A stretch of DNA of 33,871 nt from Rubneribacter badeniensis (GTDB lineage: Bacteria > Actinomycetota > Coriobacteriia > Coriobacteriales > Eggerthellaceae), in contig NZ_PPEL01000022.1 of NCBI RefSeq assembly GCF_002899695.1, positions 1 through 33,871 on the forward strand, read 5' to 3'. A program made the translations under genes and the position numbers. Below, one piece after another: positions 16,123-24,325 of the stretch; the first letter of the stretch is position 1; every line of letters begins with the position of its first letter. The notes beneath the pieces are model-generated. The model did not search any database. It worked only from the letters and a program-made list of their open reading frames with translations, and had not been told where the DNA came from.

Positions 16123-18072
16123 GTGGTGGAAGCGCAGACGGCTGCGGCGAGCGGAAAGCGCTCGTGGGTGGCGGTTCTTTTGGGCTACGCGGGGCGGTGC
16201 CGGGGCAAGATGGCGGCTTCGCTTGCCGCCTCGGTGGCCAGCGTGGCGATGGGGTTCGTGCCGTTTTACGCCGTGTACCGCATCATGGAGATCGTGATGG
16301 GCGCGTCGGGCGGCGAAGGCGGGGCCGGGGCGTGGGATGCGGCGGTGCCGTGGATTGCCGCGGCGGCGGCAGCCTACGTGGCGAGCAAGGTGCTGTTCGG
16401 CGTCTCGACCTTGCTTTCGCACGTGTCGGCCTACACGATCCTCGCGCAGCTGCGGCGCGACTTCGCGGCCAAGCTCATGCGCGCGTCGCTGGGCACGGTG
16501 CAGGGCAAGAGCATCGGGCAGATCAAAAACGTGTTCATCGACCGCATCGAGGGCATCGAGCCGCCGCTTGCGCATATGATCCCCGAGCTGTCGGGCAGCT
16601 TCCTTCTGGCGGCGGGGCTGGTGGCGTGGCTGGCGGCCATCGATTGGCGCATGGCGCTCGCGTGCGTCGCGACGGTGCCCGCAGGCCTGGTCGTGTTCGC
16701 CGGCGGCCTGTCCGCCTTCAACCGGATGTACGCCGCCTATGTGGAAGAGGGCAACCGCGTGAACAGCGTGATCGTGGAGTACATCGAGGGCATCGAGGTG
16801 GTGAAGGCGTTCAACCAGGCGAGCGACTCCTACGAGAAGTACGCCGGCGCGGTGCGGGCGTTTCGCGACTTCACGCTGGGCTGGTTCAAGGCCACGTGGG
16901 TGAGCATGAACCTGGCGACGTCCATCATGCCCACCACGCTTCTGGCCGTGGTGCCCGTGGGACTGGCGCTCTACCTCGGCGGCGAACTGGCCCCTGCCGA
17001 GCTGGGGCTGTGCCTGGTGATGGCGCTCGCGGTGGTCGATCCCGCCATGAGGCTGGGGGCGTTTCTGAACGAGGCCAAGTCGATGGAGTACGCCGTGGCC
17101 GACGCCGACGAGTTCTTGCGGCTGCCCGAGCTGCCCGAACCCCGCGATCGCGCCCGCGTGCGCGGAGCGGACGTGGAGCTGTCCGGCGTGCGTTTCTCCT
17201 ACGAGGAGGGAGAGGAGGTGCTGCACGGCATCGACCTTACGATTCCGGAAGGCTCGTTCGTGGCGCTCGTGGGACCGTCCGGCGGCGGGAAGTCCACGGT
17301 GGCGCGCCTTGTCGCGCGTCACTGGGACGTGGATGCCGGCAGCGTGCGCATCGGCGGCGCGGACGTGCGGGACATGCCGCTCGACCAGCTTTCCGAGCTG
17401 GTGAGCTATGTGGCCCAGGACAACTTCCTGTTCGACTGCTCGCTGCGCGAGAACGTGCGGCTCGGGCGTCCCGGCGCCACCGACGAGGAGGTGGCCGCCG
17501 CCGCTCGCGCCGCGTGCTGCGACGAGTTCGTGGCGCGGCTGCCGCGCGGATGGGACACGCCTGCGGGCGAGGCGGGCAGCGCGTTGTCGGGAGGCGAGCG
17601 CCAGCGGGTGAGCATCGCGCGCGCCATGCTGAAGGACGCGCCCATCGTGGTGCTCGACGAGGCCACGGCCTTCGCCGATCCGGAGAACGAGGACCGCATC
17701 CAGCGCTCGATCGCAGAGCTGACGCGCGGCAAGACGCTCGTCGTGATCGCCCACAGGCTGTCCACCGTGTGCGGGGCCGACAAGATCGTCGTGATAGAGG
17801 ACGGAAGCGTCAGGGACGAGGGCGCGTACGAAGAGCTGCTTGAGCGATGCGCGCTGTACGCGGACATGTGGGAGGCCCATGTGGGCGCGAAGGGCTGGGC
17901 CGCAGGGTCTTCGGGCGCCGGAGGCGCGGCGGGCGCGCGGAGGGGCCGAGGTGCGCGAAGCCGCGACGGCGCGGGGGCGCAAGGCGCGGCGCGCGGGACG
18001 TCCGGCGCGGCAAGCCGTGCGGCGGATGCGGACGGGCGCGGTGTTGGGAAGGAGGTCGATCCTCATGCTTAA
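16123..18072 (+). CDS. ABC half-transporter (TMD-NBD), first partner of pair B, IrtA/YbtP-like
   Basis: The protein has about 649 residues, with helices in roughly 25-320 and an ATPase domain with GPSGGGKST at 384, VAQDNFLFDC, LSGGERQR at 488, VLDEATAFADPENE and AHRLST, all intact. The D-loop form with Ala-Asp and the VAQD-x-FLFDC segment are shared with the protein at 3040, so the two are probably orthologous subunits of duplicated transporters. The start is uncertain: GTG at 16123 or 16126, both behind GAGGTGAGG, fit best. The C-terminal ~60 residues are an Ala/Gly/Arg-rich tail. The stop overlaps the next gene by eight bases. No AAGTT-N10-AACTT dyad was found in front, unlike pairs A and C. 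Confidence 0.82.
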   Translation: MVEAQTAAASGKRSWVAVLLGYAGRCRGKMAASLAASVASVAMGFVPFYAVYRIMEIVMGASGGEGGAGAWDAAVPWIAAAAAAYVASKVLFGVSTLLSHVSAYTILAQLRRDFAAKLMRASLGTVQGKSIGQIKNVFIDRIEGIEPPLAHMIPELSGSFLLAAGLVAWLAAIDWRMALACVATVPAGLVVFAGGLSAFNRMYAAYVEEGNRVNSVIVEYIEGIEVVKAFNQASDSYEKYAGAVRAFRDFTLGWFKATWVSMNLATSIMPTTLLAVVPVGLALYLGGELAPAELGLCLVMALAVVDPAMRLGAFLNEAKSMEYAVADADEFLRLPELPEPRDRARVRGADVELSGVRFSYEEGEEVLHGIDLTIPEGSFVALVGPSGGGKSTVARLVARHWDVDAGSVRIGGADVRDMPLDQLSELVSYVAQDNFLFDCSLRENVRLGRPGATDEEVAAAARAACCDEFVARLPRGWDTPAGEAGSALSGGERQRVSIARAMLKDAPIVVLDEATAFADPENEDRIQRSIAELTRGKTLVVIAHRLSTVCGADKIVVIEDGSVRDEGAYEELLERCALYADMWEAHVGAKGWAAGSSGAGGAAGARRGRGARSRDGAGAQGAARGTSGAASRAADADGRGVGKEVDPHA

Positions 18073-19828
18073 GGCCCTCGCGCGCATCGTGAGGTGGACG
18101 GGAAGGTACCGGCGCAACCTCGTGCTGGGCTGCGTGTGCTCGTTCTTCATGACCTGGGCGACGGCGGCGCCCGTCATGCTGGCGGCGTGGCTTCTCGGCC
18201 AGGTGGCAGACGACGCTCGCGGCGCGAGCACGCTCGATCCCGCATGGGTCTGGCTGTCGTTGGCCGCCATCGCGGCCTTCGTGGCGCTGCGCTTCGCGTT
18301 CTCGTACGGCAAGAACCGCCTGCAAGAGAGCATCGGCTACGAGGTGGCCCCCGAGGAGCGCATCCGCATCGGCGCCGTGCTGAAGCGCGTGCCGCTCGGG
18401 TACTTCGACAAGGTGAAGACGGGCGACATCCTGGCGACCGCCACCACCGAGCTGGGCATCCTCGAGCTTCAGGGCATGAAGATGGTGGACGCCGTCATCA
18501 ACGGGTACGTGAACCTGGCCGCCATCGTGTGCTTCCTGCTCGTCATGAACCCGCTCGCCGCCGCAGGCGCCCTCGCGGGCGTGGCGGTGTCGTGCGCGGC
18601 GCTCGCGCAGGTGAACCGCACGGCCACGCGCCTCGCCCCGGCGGCGCACGAGGCCACCGAGCGCCTCGCGAGCGACATCGTGGAGTTCGTGCGCGGGCTG
18701 GGCACGGCGAAATCATTCAGCCATGGCGGCGCGGCGAGCAAGCCCTTGCTGCGGACGGTCGAGGACCTGAGGCGCGCCCGCATCCGCATCGAGTTCGGAT
18801 TCACGCCGAAAAACGTGATCCACCTTGCATCGCTCAAGCTGGCCAGCGTGGCGCTGGTCGCCTCGTCGGCGTGGGCGTGCCTTACGGGCGACTTGCCGCT
18901 GTGGATGTTTTTCGCGTTCTCGCTGTTCTCGTTCACCATCTACTCCGGCGTGGAGCGCGTGAACGATTCGGCGCATATGCTGGGCGATCTGAACGACATC
19001 ATGGACCGCCTCGAGAAGATAGAGCAGGCGCGCTTCATCGACGAGGACGGCCGCGACGTGCGCCTCGATCGCTTCGACATCGCATTCGAGGGCGTGTCGT
19101 TCTCCTACGGCGAGGGCGAAGGGGCGCGCCGGGTTCTGCACGACGTGAGCTTTCGCATCCCGGAAGGCTCGACCTGCGCCATCGTCGGCCCTTCCGGTTC
19201 GGGCAAGACCACCATCGCGAACCTCATGGCGCGCTTCTACGATGTGGAGGCGGGGCGCGTGGTCGTGGGCGGGCGCGACGTGCGGGAGCTTGCGTGCGAC
19301 AGCTTGCTGGAAAACTTCTCGATGGTGTTTCAGAACGTGTACCTGTTCAACGACACGGTGGAGGCGAACATCGCGTTCGGGTGCCCCGGCGCGACGCATG
19401 AGGAGGTGGTGGCCGCGGCGAAGCGGGCGTGCTGCCACGATTTCGTGAGCTCTTTGCCGCAGGGCTACGACACGGTGGTGGGCGAGGGCGGGGCGAGCCT
19501 GTCCGGCGGGCAGAAGCAGCGCATCTCCATCGCGCGGGCGCTTTTGAAAGACGCGCCCATCGTGGTGCTCGACGAGGCCACCGCCAGCGTCGATCCCGAG
19601 AACGAGGCGCTCATCCAGCGCGCCATCGAAGAGCTGACGGCGGGCAAGACCGTCGTGGTCATCGCGCATCGGCTGGCCACCGTCGAGGCCGCCGATCAAA
19701 TTCTCGTGGTTGACGGCGGCACAGTGGCGCAGCGCGGCACGCACGACGAGCTCATGGCCGAAGGCGGCACGTACCGCCGCTTCGTGGAGCTGCGCGCGGC
19801 CGCCGAAGGCTGGCGCATCGCGGGGTAG
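18065..19828 (+). CDS. ABC half-transporter (TMD-NBD), second partner of pair B, IrtB/YbtQ-like
   Basis: The 587-residue partner has helices in about 15-290 and an ATPase domain with GPSGSGKTT at 375, VFQNVYLFNDT, LSGGQKQR at 479, VLDEATASVDPENE and AHRLAT. It ends AAEGWRIAG, like the second subunits of pairs A and C. ATG 18065 has AAGGAGG nine bases upstream and overlaps the first partner by eight bases, the same overlap as in pair C. A terminator-like hairpin follows at 19951. Cargo is unknown; a siderophore or other metallophore importer is inferred from the feoAB and AraC neighbours. Confidence 0.85.
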   Translation: MLKALARIVRWTGRYRRNLVLGCVCSFFMTWATAAPVMLAAWLLGQVADDARGASTLDPAWVWLSLAAIAAFVALRFAFSYGKNRLQESIGYEVAPEERIRIGAVLKRVPLGYFDKVKTGDILATATTELGILELQGMKMVDAVINGYVNLAAIVCFLLVMNPLAAAGALAGVAVSCAALAQVNRTATRLAPAAHEATERLASDIVEFVRGLGTAKSFSHGGAASKPLLRTVEDLRRARIRIEFGFTPKNVIHLASLKLASVALVASSAWACLTGDLPLWMFFAFSLFSFTIYSGVERVNDSAHMLGDLNDIMDRLEKIEQARFIDEDGRDVRLDRFDIAFEGVSFSYGEGEGARRVLHDVSFRIPEGSTCAIVGPSGSGKTTIANLMARFYDVEAGRVVVGGRDVRELACDSLLENFSMVFQNVYLFNDTVEANIAFGCPGATHEEVVAAAKRACCHDFVSSLPQGYDTVVGEGGASLSGGQKQRISIARALLKDAPIVVLDEATASVDPENEALIQRAIEELTAGKTVVVIAHRLATVEAADQILVVDGGTVAQRGTHDELMAEGGTYRRFVELRAAAEGWRIAG

Positions 19829-19950
19829 GGCGGGGAGCCTTTCGTCTCGCGAACCCCCACGGCTTCAACGAGGCGGGCTCGCCGCTCTGGGTGGGATGCC
19901 GTCCGCACCGGCTCGCACAGCGAGCTGTTCGGCACATGACGTCTTCCCAA

Positions 19951-19974
19951 ATGCACTGTCACAGTGCATCTTTT
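19951..19974 (+). terminator. Terminator of ABC pair B
   Basis: ATGCACTG (19951-19958) and CAGTGCAT (19962-19969) form a perfect 8-base stem with a TCA loop, followed by CTTTT on the plus strand. It is the first stem with a T run after the stop at 19828. It shares the arms ATGCAC/GTGCAT and the 19-base length with the opposite-facing hairpin at 19983. Confidence 0.5.
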
Positions 19975-19978
19975 GACG

Positions 19979-20001
19979 AAAAATGCACCCTTACGGTGCA
20001 T
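19979..20001 (-). terminator. Terminator of feoAB
   Basis: On the minus strand ATGCACC (20001-19995) pairs with GGTGCAT (19989-19983), with a five-base loop, and is followed by TTTTT. It lies 92 bases beyond the feoB stop and so is the probable feoAB terminator. A further stem, GTGACGGCACA (20006-20016) with TGTGCCGTCAC (20031-20041), sits between it and feoB and could pause or protect the transcript. Confidence 0.5.
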
Positions 20002-20092
20002 GAAGGTGACGGCACATGGTGCGGATGCCCTGTGCCGTCACTGTGCGTCGTCGCTTTCGTCCGCGTTGCGCATCCCCTGCGTTTTGCGCGCG

Positions 20093-22354
20093 TTAGAAGA
20101 ACAGCGAGGCCACGTGGAACACTATGCAACCTAGGATGAGCGAGCTGGCTATGTAGAACGCGGCGGTGATGACCGTCCATTTCGTGGAATGCACCTCGCC
20201 CCAGGTGGCCGACACGCTGGCGGCGCAGGGCATGTTGAACGTGAACGCGAAGATGAACGCCAGCGCCTCGGGCGCCGAGATGGCTTGCGCCATGATCTCA
20301 CCGATGTTGCCGGCCACGGCCACGCCGCCCGTCACGGCGGTGACGACGGCCGCATTGGGCGTGGCCCCGCCCGCGAACAGGCCCGATAGCACGCCGAGCG
20401 CCGATTCCTTCAGCACGAGCGCGCACAGCCATGCGGTGAACGTCTGCCAGCCCATGCCGAAGAACTGCGTGATCGGCTCGATGGCGGTGCCGAGCGCGTA
20501 CAGCGCCGAGCCCTCCACGCTGCCGGTGGCCGTGTAGGTGAGCGCCCAGATGGCGAATGCGAAGATGGCCACTACGCGGATAGCGCGCACGAACATCTGG
20601 CGGCTTTTGAGGATCGCGCCATGCAGAACGTTCCCCAAACGCGGCCGGTGGTAGGGCGGTAGCTCCATCACCAGTCCGGCGCGCTCACCCTCCTTCACCA
20701 AGCGTGGCCCGAACAGGCGGCCGACCGCCCACATGAGCAGGACGCACACGCAGAAGATGCCCACGATGACCAGCGGCGCGCCCATGCCGAAGAACGCCAC
20801 GGCCAGCACCGGCACCACGCCCCACGTGGAGCCGCAAGGGATGGCCCACGCCATCATGACGGTGAGCATGCGCTGGCCCCACGAGTCGATCACGCGCGAG
20901 CCCGACACGCCGCCCATCGTGCAGCCGAAGCACATAAGGAAGGGCATGAGCGACTTGCCTTGCAGCCCGAAGCGCGACATGGCATGGTCGAACACGTAGC
21001 TGATGCGCGCCATGTAGCCCGATTCCTCGTACAGCCCGAACACGAGGTTGATGCCGAACACGTAGCCCACCATCATGGTGCCGAAGCACAGGCTGTTGCA
21101 CACCACGCCCGAAAGGAAGCTGCCCACCACATCAGGGATGCCCGCGCCCGAGAGCGCGAAGGCGGCTTCCTGCCCGAGGGAGGAGATCATCCCGCCTACC
21201 ATCATGATGGGTATCGCCGGCACGAACGCCAGCACGAATCCGAGGAGGATCATGCCGACGGCGAGGGGTTTGGAGAGGAGCGAGCCCGTGGCGAGGCGGT
21301 CGAAACGCGAGAGCGGCGATGCGGTTTTCGCGTTGCCGGTGCTGGCGGTGGAGGCTGCCTCGCGCGAGCCCGCAGCCGAGGCGGCGTTTTTCTCGCGCCC
21401 GCCCGCGGCCTCTTCTTCGCGCTCCACCGCGCCTGCGATCAGCTGCTCCACCCATGCGAAGCGCGCTGCGCCCGCGTTCTGGATGCCGTCTTTCACGCCG
21501 CGCAGCGCCTTGTCGAGAGCGGCGTTCGCGGCGGCGTCGACGTGCTGCCGCACCAGCTCGCGCGCCGGGCCGTCGCCCTCGATGAGCTTCGCCGCCAGCC
21601 AGAAGCGGCTGTACGGCCCGATGCCCTCTTCCGGCAGCTGGGCTGCCACGGCGTCCCACGTGCTGCCGAAGCGCTGCGCCATGGCGCGCTCGAGGGCGGC
21701 GGGGTCGATGACGGCCCGCTCATCGCACGTGCGCTCCAGCGCCTGGTAGAGCGCGTCGTAGCGCGTGCGGTCGGCGGCCACGAGCGGCACCACGGGCACG
21801 CCCAGCCGCCGCTCGATGGCCGCCGCGTCGATGCGCTTGCCCTGCCCTTCGGCCACGTCCATGAGGTTCAGCACCAGCACGGCCGGACAGGAGATGCCGG
21901 CGAAGTCGGCCAGCATGTACAGGCTGCGCTCCAGCTGGGAGGCGTCGGCCAGCACCAGCACCGCGTCGAGGCCGCCCTGCGCGAGGAAGCCGCGCGTCAC
22001 CTCCTCTTCCGGCGACATCGCCGACAGCGCGTAGGAACCGGGCAGGTCCACCACCTCGTAGGCGCGCCCGCCGTGCTGGAAGGTGCCCGTCTTGCGCTCC
22101 ACCGTCTTGCCGGGCCAGTTGCCCACGTGCTGCCGCGCGCCGGTGAGGCCGTTGAACAGCGTTGACTTGCCGGAATTGGGCTGGCCCAGCAGGGCGATGC
22201 GCCGTGCTCCCGGCGCCCGCGCCGCGGAAGCGCCGCCCGCCGCGGCCCCCGCGCCGCTGGCTGCGCTCGCTGCAGCCCCCGCGCTGCCGGCTGCACCGCC
22301 ATCTGTTGCAGCTCCCGCGCCCGCGGCGCACCCGTTGCATTGGTCGCAGCTCAT
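20093..22354 (-). CDS. feoB: Ferrous iron transporter FeoB
   Basis: FeoB moves Fe2+ across the membrane with a G-protein domain on its N-terminal side. The 753-residue protein starts with an unusual extension, MSCDQCNGC, then about 40 Ala/Gly-rich residues, before the GTPase. G1 is GQPNSGKST at 57-65 (GNPN-type is more usual), G3 is DLPGSYALS, G4 NLMD. A regulatory helical part and an Ala-rich insert of about 30 residues lead into the membrane domain, which contains the two Gate motifs typical of FeoB with conserved Cys (CFGTMMVGY, CFGCTMGGVSGSRV). ATG 22354 overlaps the feoA stop (ATGA). The N-terminal Cys-x2-Cys-x2-Cys could bind metal or stand in for a missing FeoC, which is inference. Confidence 0.95.
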   Translation of the reverse strand: MSCDQCNGCAAGAGAATDGGAAGSAGAAASAASGAGAAAGGASAARAPGARRIALLGQPNSGKSTLFNGLTGARQHVGNWPGKTVERKTGTFQHGGRAYEVVDLPGSYALSAMSPEEEVTRGFLAQGGLDAVLVLADASQLERSLYMLADFAGISCPAVLVLNLMDVAEGQGKRIDAAAIERRLGVPVVPLVAADRTRYDALYQALERTCDERAVIDPAALERAMAQRFGSTWDAVAAQLPEEGIGPYSRFWLAAKLIEGDGPARELVRQHVDAAANAALDKALRGVKDGIQNAGAARFAWVEQLIAGAVEREEEAAGGREKNAASAAGSREAASTASTGNAKTASPLSRFDRLATGSLLSKPLAVGMILLGFVLAFVPAIPIMMVGGMISSLGQEAAFALSGAGIPDVVGSFLSGVVCNSLCFGTMMVGYVFGINLVFGLYEESGYMARISYVFDHAMSRFGLQGKSLMPFLMCFGCTMGGVSGSRVIDSWGQRMLTVMMAWAIPCGSTWGVVPVLAVAFFGMGAPLVIVGIFCVCVLLMWAVGRLFGPRLVKEGERAGLVMELPPYHRPRLGNVLHGAILKSRQMFVRAIRVVAIFAFAIWALTYTATGSVEGSALYALGTAIEPITQFFGMGWQTFTAWLCALVLKESALGVLSGLFAGGATPNAAVVTAVTGGVAVAGNIGEIMAQAISAPEALAFIFAFTFNMPCAASVSATWGEVHSTKWTVITAAFYIASSLILGCIVFHVASLFF

Positions 22355-22578
22355 AGCGCCTCCTCCACGCGGATGCTCTCGCAGTCGCCGCGGTCGATGG
22401 CGATGGCGCTGTCGCGGCATCGCACCAGCACCGGGCGCTTCCGCTTGTTCTGCAGCACGTCCAGCACGCAACCCGGCGTGAGCCCGATGGCGGTCACGCG
22501 CCCCAGGAAGCGCGCCGTGCCCGCGGTGGCCGCGATGCGCACGCGAGCGCCCTCCGGGGCGTCGCTCAACTTCATCAT
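22351..22578 (-). CDS. feoA: Ferrous iron transport accessory protein FeoA
   Basis: FeoA is a small SH3-like cytosolic protein needed for FeoB activity. At 75 residues it has normal length. KLSDAPEGARVRI, FLGRVTAIGLTPGCVLDVL and a C-terminal ESIRVEEAL match the family pattern of a Leu-rich start, Arg-Leu-x-x-x-Gly-type turn and a final beta strand. Two ATGs in a row (22578 and 22575) can start it, both behind GGAAGGA. The stop overlaps the feoB start by four bases. Confidence 0.9.
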   Translation of the reverse strand: MMKLSDAPEGARVRIAATAGTARFLGRVTAIGLTPGCVLDVLQNKRKRPVLVRCRDSAIAIDRGDCESIRVEEAL

Positions 22579-22643
22579 AGAGGTCCTTCCTCTCTCGATT
22601 CGCCGCTGCGCCAAGCGGCCTCGCGGCGGGCGCAGCGCGTTTC

Positions 22644-22696
22644 ATGGTAGGCGCTGCGCATGCGGGGCTTCAACTCCGTTTGCACGTTTTAACTCC
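22644..22696 (-). promoter_or_regulatory. feoA promoter with two direct GGAGTT repeats
   Basis: On the minus strand TTGAAG (22673-22668) and TACCAT (22649-22644) are spaced by 18 bases and give a plausible -35/-10 pair about 65 bases before feoA. GGAGTT occurs at 22696-22691 and again at 22677-22672, 19 bases apart and touching the -35. Direct repeats at about two helical turns next to a -35 are what AraC-type activators bind, and an AraC gene is divergent from here. Confidence 0.4.
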
Positions 22697-22706
22697 ATAT
22701 CGCAGC

Positions 22707-22750
22707 AAGTTAGCCTTACCGAATTAAAAGGCCTCCTAGGCGGTTATAAT
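22707..22750 (+). promoter_or_regulatory. Operator-like dyad and -10 of the divergent AraC gene
   Basis: AAGTT-N10-AATTA at 22707-22726 is a variant of the dyad at 2988, 9844 and 25547; the inner part GTTAGCCTTACC fits the DtxR/IdeR consensus at most positions. A perfect TATAAT lies at 22745-22750, 25 bases before the AraC ATG, while the -35 position is poor. The site lies between feoAB and the AraC gene and could control both, as in iron-repressed divergent promoters. Confidence 0.5.
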
Positions 22751-22774
22751 GCGGAAAGAGAAAGGAGACGAGGT

Positions 22775-23770
22775 ATGCGCGAGCCTTTTTCGCTCGAAAA
22801 GATTCATCTATCGACAGGCATGCATGTCTCGTTCGACGGGCGGTGCTACGAGCTTTCGCTCGACGAGCCGTTGGGGCGCGGCACCATGCGCACGTTCGTC
22901 GTGTCGCCGTGGTTTCTGGCGAGCACGGTGGACTTCGAGGTGGAGCGGTGCCCGAACCTGCTGCCGCCGCAGGACGGGGACGCGGGCCGCCTTCTGGACG
23001 ACACGTGGTTCTCGATGAACTTCTGCATGGAGGGCCGCTGCGAGGTGCTGGTGCCGTCCGAGGGCTTCGCCGTGGTGGGGACGGGCGACTTCTGCGTGGG
23101 GCATGCGCGCACGCAGCCGGGCGAGTTCCAGTATCCGCTGGGGCGCTATCGGGGCGTGGAACTGTTCGTGAGCACGCGCGTGCTGCGGGATCCCTCCTTC
23201 GCGGCGCTGGCAGAGACGGGGATTCCGCTGGATGCGTGGGTGGGCGGACCGGATACGACGGTGGTGTTCTCGGGGGATTGGGCGCTGAACGACGCGATGG
23301 AGCGCATCGGCACCGCTGCGGAGCGCTTGGACGCCGCGCGCTGCAAGATCGGCCTCATGGGACTTCTGTCCGACCTGTTCACACGGGATTTCTCTGCCGC
23401 GCGCCCGCCGACGTTCCTCACGCCGGCGCAGATGGGCATGGTGCGCGCCGTGCGCGACGAGGTGGAGCGCGCGCCCGCCGAGCCCCACGACGTGCGCGCC
23501 CTCGCCCGCCGCTTCGGCGTGGGGGCGGCCACGTTGAACGGGTATTTCCGCAGCGTGCAGGGCATGTCGGTGGCCGCTTTCGTGCGCGACCGCCGCATGC
23601 GCCTCGCCGCCGACCTCTTGGCCTCCACCCGCCTGAACGTGGCCGAGGTGGCCCTGCGCGCGGGCTACTCGAACCCCAGCAAGTTCGCCGAGGCGTTCAA
23701 GCGCCTCCAGGGCGCCGCTCCGTCGGAGTACCGACGATCTCGGGCGGTTCCCCCTCGGGGAATCGCGTAG
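22775..23770 (+). CDS. AraC-family transcriptional regulator, PchR/YbtA-like
   Basis: The protein has 331 residues. The first ~215 form a sensor part (with NFCMEGRCEVLVP, where PchR-type proteins have a similar ligand-fold segment). The C-terminal AraC domain carries DVRALARRFGVGAATLNGYF near 245 and NVAEVALRAGYSNPSKFAEAF near 290, ending GAAPSEYRR. The YSNPSKFAEAFK form is characteristic of regulators of siderophore uptake. ATG 22775 has AAAGGAG seven bases upstream and a TATAAT 25 bases before it; the longer open frame back to 22340 runs through feoA and is not used. It is divergent from feoAB. The inducer is unknown. Confidence 0.87.
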   Translation: MREPFSLEKIHLSTGMHVSFDGRCYELSLDEPLGRGTMRTFVVSPWFLASTVDFEVERCPNLLPPQDGDAGRLLDDTWFSMNFCMEGRCEVLVPSEGFAVVGTGDFCVGHARTQPGEFQYPLGRYRGVELFVSTRVLRDPSFAALAETGIPLDAWVGGPDTTVVFSGDWALNDAMERIGTAAERLDAARCKIGLMGLLSDLFTRDFSAARPPTFLTPAQMGMVRAVRDEVERAPAEPHDVRALARRFGVGAATLNGYFRSVQGMSVAAFVRDRRMRLAADLLASTRLNVAEVALRAGYSNPSKFAEAFKRLQGAAPSEYRRSRAVPPRGIA

Positions 23771-23905
23771 CGCGGCTCGGCCTCGGCTGCGTCGGGCACG
23801 GGGGTGGGCTTGCGAGCGCGTCGGTCAGGGGGCTCGCGGGCGCGGGAGGCGTGGGTTGCGCTTGCGCTCGCGGGTGTGGGCGCGGTAGCGCGTTCCGCGC
23901 GAGAA

Positions 23906-23921
23906 TGTTTCACGTGAAACA
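23906..23921. other. parS site 1 (ParB binding site)
   Basis: TGTTTCACGTGAAACA is a perfect match to the conserved chromosomal parS site. Here the palindrome extends to 22 bases (23903-23924). ParB loads at such sites and spreads, and they guide origin segregation and SMC loading. They cluster near the replication origin in nearly all bacteria that have them. Confidence 0.93.
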
Positions 23922-24123
23922 TTCGTACGACAAATTGCGAGAGTCCGATGTCGATGCGGAAACGGCGCTCGTCTGCCCTTGCGCTCGCGGGTGTGGGCGC
24001 GATGCGGTGGAGAAAGCGCCCATCGCGCGCCTCCACCCCTCCTTGCGTTTGCGGGCGCGAACGCGGCGCGGCTGCATTGGGCGGGGCTGCGCTCGCAGGC
24101 ACGGTGGCGCGTTCCGTGCGAGA

Positions 24124-24139
24124 TGTTTCACGTGAAACA
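24124..24139. other. parS site 2 (ParB binding site)
   Basis: A second perfect TGTTTCACGTGAAACA, inside the second copy of the direct repeat and 218 bases from site 1; the palindrome extends to 22 bases (24121-24142). Confidence 0.93.
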
Positions 24140-24325
24140 TCTGTACGTTGAATTGCGAGGATCCGGCGCTGATGCGGAGACGGCGCTCGTCTGCCCTTGC
24201 GCTTGGGAGCGGGACGTAATGCGCGGGCCGCCGATACGGGAGGAGGGGCGTTTCAAGGGAAGGCCGCGGCGCTCGTTCGCGGCGATCGCCGCGGGGGCGG
24301 CGACGGGGAGGCGAGGCGACGGGCG

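Larger units (their letters stand above)
23886..24221. repeat. Diverged direct repeat carrying parS sites 1 and 2
   Basis: A segment of about 118 bases from near 23888 recurs near 24106 (218 bases on). Both copies run from GCGCGTTCCG through a parS site, a GTACG, AATTGCGAG, a GATGCGG and CGGCGCTCGTCTGCCCTTG. A partial earlier copy of the downstream end (CTTGCGCTCGCGGGTGTG) is seen at about 23864. The copies differ at many bases, so the duplication is old. The 555-base gap from 23771 to 24325 holds no gene. Confidence 0.65.

Noticed and set aside
19891-20139. Small plus-strand gene in the gap between ABC pair B and feoB
   Set aside because: It spans the palindromic terminators, has no ribosome binding site and the peptide resembles nothing.
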